A stretch of DNA of 64,000 nucleotides from Flagellimonas taeanensis (GTDB taxonomy: Bacteria; Bacteroidota; Bacteroidia; Flavobacteriales; Flavobacteriaceae). The translations under genes were made by a program, and so were the position numbers. Positions 8,251-16,481 of this stretch are shown here, piece after piece. The DNA lies in assembly GCF_003584105.1 (NCBI RefSeq), contig NZ_QXFO01000018.1, forward strand, positions 248,001 through 312,000, in the 5' to 3' direction. The notes under the pieces were generated by a model. It saw only the letters and a list, made by a program, of their open reading frames with translations. It had not been told where the DNA came from and ran no database searches. Numbering within the stretch: the first letter of the stretch is position 1; every line of letters starts with the position of its first letter.

Positions 8251-8294
8251 AATGGAATTAAATTAATTGTTGTTAAAATAATTTTAATGCTGAA

Positions 8295-8324
8295 CAAATT
8301 TATACGGATTTGGCAGTAACACAA
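8295..8324 (-). promoter_or_regulatory. Promoter for HU gene (TTG-N19-TAAATTTG)
   Basis: On the minus strand TTG (8324-8322), 19 bases, TAAATTTG (8302-8295), a textbook Bacteroidota promoter about 45 bases upstream of the ATG. Confidence 0.75.
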
Positions 8325-8348
8325 GTAAAACCAAGGGAAATACAGGTT

Positions 8349-8379
8349 TTTGTTGATAACTTCAAACGTTTGTTGATAA
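8349..8379. repeat. Direct repeat TTTGTTGATAA x2 (DnaA-box-like) upstream of HU promoter
   Basis: TTTGTTGATAA occurs at 8349-8359 and 8369-8379, exactly 20 bases apart, on the same face of the helix. Read on the minus strand each contains TTATCAACA, one base from the TTATCCACA DnaA box. They sit upstream of the HU promoter and after the fmt stop, so they could be activator sites or DnaA sites. Confidence 0.4.
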
Positions 8380-8427
8380 AGTGGGAAAAAATTGACACTT
8401 TTTTGCCAGCCCAATCATAGCAAGGGA

Positions 8428-9393
8428 TTAGCGGAGATGTGCATCCCCATCCAGATTCAATCCGTTCAAAACCTCGTTGACCTTCATCCGACGCTTTCCA
8501 GAAAATTGAAGTTCCAACAAATTTAGATAACCGCCCTCAACAGCCACTTTCATGGATTTTTTATCTGCAATCAACTTTCCAACCATAAGTTCATGTTTTG
8601 CTGGCTCCATTTGTGTCGCATAAATTTTCAAGGGCTCTTCCACGCCATTATTGACGATGGTGGTCCATGCCCCGGGATAGGGGCTAAGTCCCCTGATATG
8701 GTTATGGATATCTTCTAGGGTAGCGTTCCAATCGATGAGGCAGGTTTCCTTATGGATCTTGGGAGCGGGCTTTAGCGCGCCGCTTTCTTTCTGTTCGCTT
8801 ACGGTGACTGTCCCGGCTGCAATCTGTTTGCAGGTGTCCACGACCAGGTCGGCACCAATTTGCATCAATCGGTCGTGCAGGCTCCCAGCAGTGTCCTCAA
8901 GGCTTATTTTTTCCTTGGCTTGAAGTATGATGTTTCCCGTATCTATCTCTTCATCAATAAAAAAGGTAGTGACCCCGGTTTCCGTTTCCCCGTTTATGAT
9001 GGCCCAGTTGATGGGTGCCGCTCCGCGGTATTGGGGCAGGAGAGAAGCATGAAGGTTAAAGGTGCCATGTTCCGGCATGTGCCAGACCGCTTTGGGCAGC
9101 ATCCTAAAGGCCACGACCACTTGCAGATTGGCATTAAGGCTTTTGAGTTCTTCCAAAAAGCCCCCATCCTTTAAATTGACAGGCTGCAACACCCTCAATT
9201 GGTGCTGTACTGCAAACTCTTTGACAGCAGATTGTTGCACTTTGCGGCCACGTCCAGCGGCCCTGTCCGGTGCGGTGACAACGCCGACCACGTTCAGTCC
9301 GGCATCCAAGATGCGTGCAAGGCTCCCAACGGCAAAGTCGGGCGTGCCCATGAACACGATGCGTAGGTCCTTATTTTTTGATAGTGTACTCAT
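8428..9393 (-). CDS. fmt: Methionyl-tRNA formyltransferase
   Basis: Formylates Met-tRNAfMet with 10-formyl-THF for translation initiation. 321 residues, normal length. The N-terminal formyltransferase domain shows VFMGTPDFAVGSLARIL and the catalytic region FNLHASLLPQYRGAAPINWA (Asn, His) followed by TGVTTFFIDEEIDTG with the catalytic Asp; the OB-like C-terminal domain follows. ATG at 9393 lies 23 bases inside the end of recQ, so it is the last gene of an ATPase-recQ-fmt operon with overlapping frames. Confidence 0.95.
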   Translation of the reverse strand: MSTLSKNKDLRIVFMGTPDFAVGSLARILDAGLNVVGVVTAPDRAAGRGRKVQQSAVKEFAVQHQLRVLQPVNLKDGGFLEELKSLNANLQVVVAFRMLPKAVWHMPEHGTFNLHASLLPQYRGAAPINWAIINGETETGVTTFFIDEEIDTGNIILQAKEKISLEDTAGSLHDRLMQIGADLVVDTCKQIAAGTVTVSEQKESGALKPAPKIHKETCLIDWNATLEDIHNHIRGLSPYPGAWTTIVNNGVEEPLKIYATQMEPAKHELMVGKLIADKKSMKVAVEGGYLNLLELQFSGKRRMKVNEVLNGLNLDGDAHLR

Positions 9394-11266
9394 TTCTTGT
9401 GTTTAGTAGGACTATTTCGTCCTCAAGTAACTGCTGTAAGGTCTTCAAAAGTGCTTTCTCATCGGCACCCGTAGCTTTTTCCAACTGCCTTGAAGTGCTT
9501 GGCGCGATCTGCAATAGGGCCAATACCCGTTCTTCGAGGTTAGGTAGCGATTCTTTCTTTTCCTTTCTGGTACAAATATCGCAAGTGCCACACTTTTCCT
9601 TGGTGCTTTCACCAAAATATTTCAAAAGATAACTGCTCCGACATTCCTCCCTGTTGTCAATATAGCCCAGCATGGCCATCATGTTGTTTTGTTTTACCCT
9701 GTTGAAATCCCGGATTTTTTTTGCGAAGGGATTGATGGTGTGGTCATCTTCCCTAGGGACCAAAAAGGTGATTTCGAGATCACTGGTCGTGTTTTGGTAT
9801 TCCACCATGCCATCTTCAGCAAGCTGATGCAGTATTTTTTTGAGTCTGGCCTCTTTTTCATTGGTTTTTTTGGAGAGCAGGTACAGGTCAATCTTGGTGT
9901 CGTATTCCGTGATACCACCATAGGTCCGCAAAATGGTCTGGACCACAGGGGCCGTGCCACGGTTTTTCCCTAAATAGTCAAAGATGGCGTCTTTGGATGC
10001 AATGAACCTCAATGTGTTCTTTTCGCTGAAATTTTCGGAAAGCGAAAGTACCGAGTTTTGGTCCAGGATACGAAATGCATGGAAGGCCATGTTGGGATTG
10101 AACCCATAACGGCTACAAAACTCATTGAACTTAAAGGACAGGGGTTCGGGGACCAACTCCCCGTAGGAAACCTGAAAATGGTTGTTCAGTTTGGAATATA
10201 CTTTTTTTACAAAATCCACATCGGGCAAGGACGACAAAAATTGCTCTTTGGCCCGTTCCTTGTCCTCGTTGGAGGTGAGGATGATGGCTGTGGATGGCTT
10301 GCCGTCCCTGCCTGCCCTTCCAGCTTCTTGAAAATAGCTTTCCAGACTGTCCGGCACTTGATAATGGATCACCAAGCGTACATCGGGTTTGTCCACGCCC
10401 ATACCAAAGGCATTCGTGGCCACCATCACCCGAATTTCACCACTTAACCAAAGGTTAAGTTTTTGCTCTTTTTCGGATTTGGTGATGCCGCCATGAAAAA
10501 AAGCGGATGTAAATCCTTGTTTGATCAAAAAGTTGGACAGGGACACACACATTTTCCGGGATCGGACGTAGACAATGGAGCTTCCGGGTATCTTGCCCAT
10601 ATACTTGTTGAGCTGGTACAGCTTGTCCTCGGTATGTTTTACCTTGAACGCAATATTGGCCCTGGTGAAAGAATCCTTGAAGACCTCTGCCTTATCCATT
10701 CCAAGGTTTTCCAAGATGTCTTCCACCACCTGGGGCGTGGCTGTTGCGGTCAAGGCCATCATGGGAATACCTGGGGCCAGTTCCCTTAGGATGGCACAGC
10801 CCAAATAGGCAGGCCTGAAATCGTTTCCCCATTGTGAGATGCAGTGTGCCTCGTCAATGGCAATAAGGTTTACGTTCATCTCTTGGATACGTTCCTGGAC
10901 GATGCTCTGCTGTAAGCGTTCGGGGGAGAGGTACAGGAATTTATAGTTGCCATAAAGGCAATTGTCCAGAAGGTCGTTGAGTTCATCAAATGGGATACCA
11001 CCTGTCAACGCAATCGCTTTGACCCCTCTTTTTTTCAGTTGGGCCACCTGGTCTTGGATTAGGGCCACCAAAGGTGACACCACGATGCAGAGGCCTTCTT
11101 GGGCCAGTGCGGGTACCTGATAGCAGATGGATTTCCCCCCCCCAGTAGGCATTAGGGCCAGGACGTCCCTTCCTGAAAGCACGGCATCTATAATGGCTTT
11201 TTGGGATCCCCGAAAAGCATCATGGCCCCAGAATTCTTTTAGAATGGCAGTGGTCTCCTTTTGCAC
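9371..11266 (-). CDS. recQ: RecQ family ATP-dependent DNA helicase
   Basis: A 3'-5' superfamily 2 helicase of 631 residues. Visible are Walker A LMPTGGGKSICYQVPAL (near residues 39-55), the DEAH box and QWGNDFRPAY aromatic-rich loop (DEAHCISQWGNDFRP), motif V/VI around QEAGRAGRDGK, and a zinc-binding RecQ-C segment with REECRSS, CGTCDIC. A winged-helix-like tail follows; a classical HRDC domain is not obvious. The start is GTG at 11266, sharing its G with the upstream TAG. The Walker A glycines are all GGG, making a run of nine G (11135-11143), which is a potential slippage site. It acts in recombination and fork repair. Confidence 0.93.
   Translation of the reverse strand: MQKETTAILKEFWGHDAFRGSQKAIIDAVLSGRDVLALMPTGGGKSICYQVPALAQEGLCIVVSPLVALIQDQVAQLKKRGVKAIALTGGIPFDELNDLLDNCLYGNYKFLYLSPERLQQSIVQERIQEMNVNLIAIDEAHCISQWGNDFRPAYLGCAILRELAPGIPMMALTATATPQVVEDILENLGMDKAEVFKDSFTRANIAFKVKHTEDKLYQLNKYMGKIPGSSIVYVRSRKMCVSLSNFLIKQGFTSAFFHGGITKSEKEQKLNLWLSGEIRVMVATNAFGMGVDKPDVRLVIHYQVPDSLESYFQEAGRAGRDGKPSTAIILTSNEDKERAKEQFLSSLPDVDFVKKVYSKLNNHFQVSYGELVPEPLSFKFNEFCSRYGFNPNMAFHAFRILDQNSVLSLSENFSEKNTLRFIASKDAIFDYLGKNRGTAPVVQTILRTYGGITEYDTKIDLYLLSKKTNEKEARLKKILHQLAEDGMVEYQNTTSDLEITFLVPREDDHTINPFAKKIRDFNRVKQNNMMAMLGYIDNREECRSSYLLKYFGESTKEKCGTCDICTRKEKKESLPNLEERVLALLQIAPSTSRQLEKATGADEKALLKTLQQLLEDEIVLLNTRNEYTIKK
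11135..11143 (-). repeat. G9 homopolymer in recQ Walker A codons
   Basis: Nine consecutive C on the plus strand encode the three Walker A glycines of recQ as GGG GGG GGG. A one-base slip would inactivate the helicase within its first 60 residues. The frame is intact here. Confidence 0.7.
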
Positions 11267-11835
11267 TACATTTTTTTAAGGGTTTCCAGAATGAAGGAAA
11301 TACGCTCGGGGACAATGTCTTTGGGCACTTCAATGGGCTCGTAGCCGTACTGGGAATAGGTGTTCATCAAGGCATGGTGTATTTTTTCCGCCTCTTCAAA
11401 GGTCTCTAGGCGCTCATTGTCCGAGACATATATTTCTTCCCATGGCGGTACAATGAAAACGGAATCGTACCGATGGTCATTAATGTATTTCACAAACTCC
11501 TCATCATAGTCCTGTCCAAAGAAATCCATATAGGCAAGGACATCGGGGATGCCACGGTCGAAAAAACTGATGGGCGCATCTATCTTAAGCGATTCCTTGT
11601 AATGTGCGGTACGACCTTCCAGTAGATCTTTGTTGAACTGCAGGGCATCATCAACAAAAACCAACGGGTTGGAAACGAAGACATTGGATTGTCCCCCTTC
11701 TTTCGCCTTGGAGGTCATATCCCTTATGATTTCATGGAAACAATGGAACCCCTTGTTTTCCAGACCTTTGATGATAGATGTTTTCCCTGTTCCAGGAGCT
11801 CCGGTAATGACTGTTTTGTTCTTGCCCAAACGCAC
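11266..11835 (-). CDS. AAA-type ATP/GTP-binding protein
   Basis: About 189 residues from GTG at 11835 (VRLGKNKTVITGAPGTGKTSI). The P-loop GAPGTGKTS is close to the N-terminus, an FFDRGIPD segment follows near the middle, and FIVPPWEEIYVSDNERLETFEEA is typical of the AAA_28 / NadR-like nucleoside kinase-type ATPases. A longer reading to 12048 is open but its extra N-terminal residues are hydrophobic and antisense to the DUF493 gene, so I reject it. The substrate is unknown; some relatives phosphorylate nucleoside-like cofactors. It is first in the operon with recQ and fmt; its TAG overlaps the recQ GTG. Confidence 0.78.
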   Translation of the reverse strand: MRLGKNKTVITGAPGTGKTSIIKGLENKGFHCFHEIIRDMTSKAKEGGQSNVFVSNPLVFVDDALQFNKDLLEGRTAHYKESLKIDAPISFFDRGIPDVLAYMDFFGQDYDEEFVKYINDHRYDSVFIVPPWEEIYVSDNERLETFEEAEKIHHALMNTYSQYGYEPIEVPKDIVPERISFILETLKKM

Positions 11836-11895
11836 TATTTTATCTTTACAAAGTAATGAAATCGCCCGAAGGAAAAAAAATTGTCGGTTAAGCCA

Positions 11896-11903
11896 TATAT
11901 TTG
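11896..11903 (+). promoter_or_regulatory. -7 promoter element TATATTTG for DUF493 gene
   Basis: Perfect TAnnTTTG match 13 bases upstream of the ATG at 11917. The divergent ATPase gene starts about 60 bases away. Confidence 0.45.
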
Positions 11904-11916
11904 TAAAAAATACAAG

Positions 11917-12204
11917 ATGGAGAAGGAGAACACGGATGAGTTTTATGCCAGGCTCAAAGAGCAATTGTTGGAGAATACCAGTTGGCCTTCCAACTACCTG
12001 TACAAGTTCATAGTACCCACGGACGAAGAACGCATCGCGCAGATCCAAGATATTTTTGATAATACGGGTGCGGTCATTGAGTCCAAAAAATCAAAAAACG
12101 GCAACTATACCAGTCTTTCCATTACCGTGAACTTGAAAGATCCGGACGAGGTCATCAAAAAATATAAGGAAGTGGCCGTCGTAGAGGGCGTTATTTCCTT
12201 GTAA
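11917..12204 (+). CDS. DUF493 family protein
   Basis: Ninety-five residues, starting MEKENTDEFYARLKEQLLE at ATG 11917; the extra 12 codons back to 11881 run through the promoter element and are not used. The family signature WPSNYLYKFIVPTDEERIAQI and the C-terminal KYKEVAVVEGVISL, with the small ferredoxin-like alpha/beta fold, match DUF493 (YbeD-like). YbeD is proposed to be an ACT-like regulatory domain protein; no function is established in flavobacteria. It is divergent from the ATPase-recQ-fmt operon and followed by the DUF4290 and murA genes. Confidence 0.85.
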   Translation: MEKENTDEFYARLKEQLLENTSWPSNYLYKFIVPTDEERIAQIQDIFDNTGAVIESKKSKNGNYTSLSITVNLKDPDEVIKKYKEVAVVEGVISL

Positions 12205-12290
12205 GTACAAAGATTGCCATAATTTTACTATTTTGCGGACGTTATCGGATAGATACTTCGCCATAACATAACTTCATTAAATCCTTTGAT

Positions 12291-12944
12291 TTGAACCTAG
12301 TAGAAAATTTAGAATACAACACCGAACGCCCAAAGCTTTTTATACCGGAATATGGCCGTCATTTTCAGAAAATGGTGGATCATGCCGTTTCCATAGCGGA
12401 CAGGGACGAACGCAATAAAGAGGCCAAGGCCATCATCAGCGTAATGGGCAATTTGCAGCCCCATTTAAGGGACGTACCCGACTTTCAGCATAAGTTGTGG
12501 GACCAATTGTTCATCATGTCCGATTTTAAATTGGATGTGGACTCCCCATTTCCCATTACTTCCAAGGAAGTTTTGCAACAGCGTCCAGAGCCATTGGAAT
12601 ACCCACAGAACCACCCCAAATACCGTTTTTATGGCAACAACATCAAGCGAATGATCGATGTAGCCGTAAAATGGGAAAAAGGTGACATGCGTTCCGGTCT
12701 GGAATATGCCATTGCCAACCACATGAAGAAGTGTTATCTGAACTGGAACAAGGACACTGTTGAGGATTCTGCCATCTTCGTACATTTGAAAGAAATGAGC
12801 GATGGACAAATAGATTTGGCCAGAGACGGGGAGAACTTGACCGAGAGTGGACAGTTCCTCAAAAATCGCCCTGCCAAGTCCAATAGGAACAACAACGGTG
12901 GAGCAAAAAAGAATCAGCAGCGTAGCCGAAAGAAAAGATACTAA
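12291..12944 (+). CDS. DUF4290 domain protein
   Basis: 217 residues, a family restricted to Bacteroidota. Recognisable are NLEYNTERPKLFIPEYGRHF and the FYGNNIKRMIDVAVKWEKGD segment; the last 35 residues are low-complexity, rich in Asn, Lys and Arg (AKSNRNNNGGAKKNQQRSRK), possibly for nucleic-acid or ribosome contact. No ATG fits, so the start is the TTG at 12291, which agrees with the family N-terminus. The function is unknown. It lies 14 bases upstream of murA and is probably co-transcribed; this gene order is common in the group. Confidence 0.85.
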   Translation: MNLVENLEYNTERPKLFIPEYGRHFQKMVDHAVSIADRDERNKEAKAIISVMGNLQPHLRDVPDFQHKLWDQLFIMSDFKLDVDSPFPITSKEVLQQRPEPLEYPQNHPKYRFYGNNIKRMIDVAVKWEKGDMRSGLEYAIANHMKKCYLNWNKDTVEDSAIFVHLKEMSDGQIDLARDGENLTESGQFLKNRPAKSNRNNNGGAKKNQQRSRKKRY

Positions 12945-12958
12945 ACTCTAGACGGTCC

Positions 12959-14266
12959 ATGGGTACATTTCGAATTGAGGGTGGCCACCAGTTGCAAGGT
13001 GAAATTACGCCCCAAGGTGCAAAGAACGAGGCATTGCAGATTCTTTGTGCCGTATTGCTTTCCGAAGAAAAAATTACCATCAACAACATACCTGACATTG
13101 TAGATGTCAATAAATTGATTGCCCTTTTGGAAGATTTAGGCGTCAAAATCCAGAAGAAGGGGAAGGGTTCCTACACCTTCAAGGCGGACGATATCAATTT
13201 GGAATATCTACAATCGACCCAGTTCAAGGAAGATGGAAGGGGCCTTAGAGGTTCCATCATGTTGGTCGGGCCTCTGTTGGCCAGGTTTGGCAAGGGATAT
13301 ATTCCAAAACCTGGAGGGGACAAAATTGGAAGGCGCAGATTGGATACCCACTTCGAAGGCTTTATCAAACTGGGGGCGAAGTTCCGATATAACAAGGAAG
13401 AATATTTCTATGGGGTGGAAGCGGAAAAACTTACCGGAACCCACATGCTGTTGGACGAGGCCTCGGTGACGGGCACGGCCAACATTGTGATGGCCGCTGT
13501 AATGGCCGAGGGCATTACCACCATCTATAACGCTGCTTGCGAGCCCTATTTGCAGCAATTGTGCAAAATGCTGAACCGTATGGGTGCCAAGATTTCAGGA
13601 ATCGGCTCCAACCTGCTCACCATTGAGGGGGTGAAGGTTCTGGGCGGTACCGAGCACACCATGCTGCCCGATATGATCGAGATCGGTAGCTGGATAGGAC
13701 TGGCAGCCATGACCCGTAGCGAGCTCACCATCAAAAATGTGAGCTGGGACGATTTGGGCCAGATTCCCGCCGTGTTCCGAAAATTGGGGATTACCATCGA
13801 GCGCAAGAACGATGACATCTTCATTCCAAAACATGAAAAGGGCTATCAGATACAGAATTTTATAGACGGTTCCATATTGACCATCGCCGATGCACCATGG
13901 CCAGGATTTACTCCGGATTTGTTGAGTATCGTTCTTGTGGTGGCAACTCAGGCCAAAGGGGAAGTGCTCATCCATCAAAAAATGTTCGAGAGCCGACTTT
14001 TCTTTGTGGACAAACTCATTGATATGGGAGCCAAAATCATTCTTTGCGACCCGCACCGCGCCACGGTCATAGGACATGATTTTAAATCGACATTGAAGGC
14101 CACCACCATGACCTCACCGGATATCAGGGCAGGGATTTCCTTGTTGATAGCGGCCCTTTCGGCCAAGGGAACATCCACTATCCATAATATTGAGCAAATC
14201 GATCGCGGGTATGAGAATATCGACGAGCGGTTAAGGGCCATTGGTGCCCATATCGTAAGGGTCTAG
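12959..14266 (+). CDS. murA: UDP-N-acetylglucosamine 1-carboxyvinyltransferase (MurA), Asp-type
   Basis: The first committed enzyme of peptidoglycan synthesis: transfers enolpyruvate from PEP to UDP-GlcNAc in the cytoplasm. 435 residues, slightly longer than E. coli. AKNEALQIL (Lys22) and RGLRGSIMLVGPLLARFG are typical. The catalytic loop reads PKPGGDKIGRRRLDTHF: Asp121 stands where E. coli has Cys115, the residue alkylated by fosfomycin. Cys-to-Asp enzymes are active but fosfomycin-insensitive in other bacteria, so intrinsic resistance is predicted. It follows the DUF4290 gene by 14 bases. Confidence 0.95.
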   Translation: MGTFRIEGGHQLQGEITPQGAKNEALQILCAVLLSEEKITINNIPDIVDVNKLIALLEDLGVKIQKKGKGSYTFKADDINLEYLQSTQFKEDGRGLRGSIMLVGPLLARFGKGYIPKPGGDKIGRRRLDTHFEGFIKLGAKFRYNKEEYFYGVEAEKLTGTHMLLDEASVTGTANIVMAAVMAEGITTIYNAACEPYLQQLCKMLNRMGAKISGIGSNLLTIEGVKVLGGTEHTMLPDMIEIGSWIGLAAMTRSELTIKNVSWDDLGQIPAVFRKLGITIERKNDDIFIPKHEKGYQIQNFIDGSILTIADAPWPGFTPDLLSIVLVVATQAKGEVLIHQKMFESRLFFVDKLIDMGAKIILCDPHRATVIGHDFKSTLKATTMTSPDIRAGISLLIAALSAKGTSTIHNIEQIDRGYENIDERLRAIGAHIVRV

Positions 14267-14343
14267 TGCAGCTTTTTCTACTAGCATAAATCCCCCTATC
14301 CGAATTGGTTCATTCTTTCAAAAAGGAAGTGAATTAAATGGAG

Positions 14344-16341
14344 TTAACTGACCTTTTGATTTGTGGATTGGTCTTTGGGAATACTGATGGTCACTCTTGT
14401 GCCAGTTTCGTCACCATTGCCCAAGTTCTCGATTTTGATCAGTTCCTGATCCGAGAATTTTCGTAGTGCATTGATTCTTTTTTCCGTGATGGACATTCCC
14501 CTTGAAGTCCTTTTTTCCTTGCCTTCACTGGGTTTTGGATTGAAACCAACGCCGTTGTCCTCTATGATACATTCAATATGGTCGGATTTGTCATTGAATG
14601 AAATCTGTAGGTGTTTTGGCCCTTCAAGGGGCAGCAACCCATGGATTATGGCATTTTCAATATAGGGTTGCACCAACAACATGGGGACTTCATTTTGGTA
14701 TAGGTCCAGGTTCTCATCAATGTTGAAACTATAATTGAAGGAGTTGTCGAAGCGTAGAGCTTCGAGTTCCACGTAAATTTTGAGCAGTTCTATTTCTTCC
14801 TTGAGCACCAAGTTGACGTTCACGGAGCTTTCCAATACCTGTCGGAGCAATTTTGAAAACTTGGACAAGTATTTCAGGGCATTTTCCTTATCATTGGAGT
14901 TGATCAGATGTTTGATGGAATTCAGGGAGTTAAAAATGAAGTGTGGGTTCATTTGTGCGCGCAACATCCGTTTCTCCAATTGGGTGTTCATGGACTCAAT
15001 CACTTCATTCTGATGGGAGATTACCCTGTTTTTATCCAATAGTTCAGCGTTCGATTTTTTCTTGGCCAAAAACCGAAAATAGAGTAGACTGGCAGAAAAG
15101 AGCAATAATAGGGTGATGATGGTCATATACTCCAACCGCTTGTTGTTCAGGGACACCTCGGTATTGAGTAGGGCCATTTGCAGTTCCCCTTCCTTGATTT
15201 CTTTGTCCTTTAAGTAAACCTCATGCTGCACTTGGAGGTTTTGGATTTCCTTGACCTTGGTCTCGTTGTACATACTGTCTCCATAGGCCATGGTCTGGTT
15301 CAGGTGATAAATGGCCTGTGTGGGCTTTCCCATGGCCTCGTGTATCTTATAGGCTATTTCATTGGCTTCCCGCTTTTCCATATACCCATCTAAACTGTCC
15401 AATGTGCGCAAGCTTTTGGTGGAATAGTCCAAGGCTTCATTGAATTTTTTTTGAAGGAACATAAGATCGGCGAGTTTGTATTGCGCAATTGCAATTTCTT
15501 GTTTGATGGATAACTGTTCGGCTAGCTCCAGGGCCCTTAGATAGTAATCATTTGCCATTTGCCATTGCTCTAACTCGACATAGCAACTGGCAATGTTGGA
15601 ATAATGGGCGCACAATTCAATATTGTCATTCTGTTTTTTATCGTAATCTATTACCTTCAAAAACTTTTCCACGGCGGCTTTATAATCCTTCTTTTCAAAA
15701 TCAATTCCGGCCAAATTGGCCAATACCACATTTTCCAGTGACGCACGATCACTTTCATTTCCTTTAAAAACAACCAAGGATTTATTTAAACTTTCCACTG
15801 CTTTATCATATTGACCCATAGAACCGTACAGAACCCCTATATTGAGGTAAGGTGACGAGGTGTCTTGGTCCAATTGCAACGAATCTATCAACTTGATGCG
15901 CTTGAGGTAATAACTTTGGCTTTTTGGATAGTCCCCGATCCTTCTATAAACAATGCCCATGGAATTGTAGACATAGTTCATCCTTTCGAAATCCTGATGC
16001 TGAGTGGCCAAGGAAAGACATTTATTCAGGTACTCCAGCGATTCGGCATAACTACCTGTCATGCCATGTGTAAGACCAAGTGAATAAAGGCCATTAATTT
16101 CCCCATCCAGATAATTTATTTTTTTGGATTTTTCGATACTCTCCAAAAGAAGCTCCAGGGCTTTGTTTTTGTCATAGGACCTTAAAAGAACTCCCTGTTG
16201 TCGCAACAAATTGACCTCGGTAGTATCCCTTGCCGTTTTCAGCAGCTCTTGTATACTGTCAATTTCTTTGGATTGTCCATTACAGAATTCGGTATAGCAA
16301 AGCACTGCTATAATGCAAAGTATGGATTGGAACGGCTTCAT
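14344..16341 (-). CDS. TPR sensor histidine kinase (LytS/YehU type)
   Basis: 665 residues. Signal peptide (about 1-22), TPR repeats through about residue 345, a transmembrane helix near 400-420 (MTIITLLLLFSASLLYF), a coiled coil, then a HisKA_7TM-free 'His_kinase' domain with MNPHFIFNSLNSIKHLI (phospho-acceptor His) and an HATPase_c lobe (ENAIIHGLLP, EDNGVGFN, TSRGMSITEKRI). The TPRs face the periplasm. These kinases normally pair with a LytTR response regulator; none is adjacent, so it is an orphan in this window. A weak hairpin (16420-16438) lies upstream. Confidence 0.88.
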   Translation of the reverse strand: MKPFQSILCIIAVLCYTEFCNGQSKEIDSIQELLKTARDTTEVNLLRQQGVLLRSYDKNKALELLLESIEKSKKINYLDGEINGLYSLGLTHGMTGSYAESLEYLNKCLSLATQHQDFERMNYVYNSMGIVYRRIGDYPKSQSYYLKRIKLIDSLQLDQDTSSPYLNIGVLYGSMGQYDKAVESLNKSLVVFKGNESDRASLENVVLANLAGIDFEKKDYKAAVEKFLKVIDYDKKQNDNIELCAHYSNIASCYVELEQWQMANDYYLRALELAEQLSIKQEIAIAQYKLADLMFLQKKFNEALDYSTKSLRTLDSLDGYMEKREANEIAYKIHEAMGKPTQAIYHLNQTMAYGDSMYNETKVKEIQNLQVQHEVYLKDKEIKEGELQMALLNTEVSLNNKRLEYMTIITLLLLFSASLLYFRFLAKKKSNAELLDKNRVISHQNEVIESMNTQLEKRMLRAQMNPHFIFNSLNSIKHLINSNDKENALKYLSKFSKLLRQVLESSVNVNLVLKEEIELLKIYVELEALRFDNSFNYSFNIDENLDLYQNEVPMLLVQPYIENAIIHGLLPLEGPKHLQISFNDKSDHIECIIEDNGVGFNPKPSEGKEKRTSRGMSITEKRINALRKFSDQELIKIENLGNGDETGTRVTISIPKDQSTNQKVS

Positions 16342-16419
16342 TGGTTTGGCGGATGATAAACCAATTTATTCTTTTTGCTTGATATATTGAGGTTTAGGCG
16401 ATTATTTTTATAACAAAAT

Positions 16420-16438
16420 CAATTCTTTATAAGAATTG
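16420..16438 (-). terminator. AT-rich hairpin after pirin gene (weak terminator?)
   Basis: CAATTCTT-(3 nt)-AAGAATTG, 8-bp stem, about 45 bases after the pirin stop, followed on the minus strand by ATTTTG. Low G+C makes termination uncertain. Confidence 0.3.
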
Positions 16439-16481
16439 AAAAGCATGAAATGTGTTACTTTTCTGAAACCGTGTTGAAAAA

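Noticed and set aside
11836..12048. N-terminal extension of the AAA-type ATPase.
   Set aside because: It runs antisense through the DUF493 gene and its promoter and is not like the family; GTG 11835 starts just before the P-loop.
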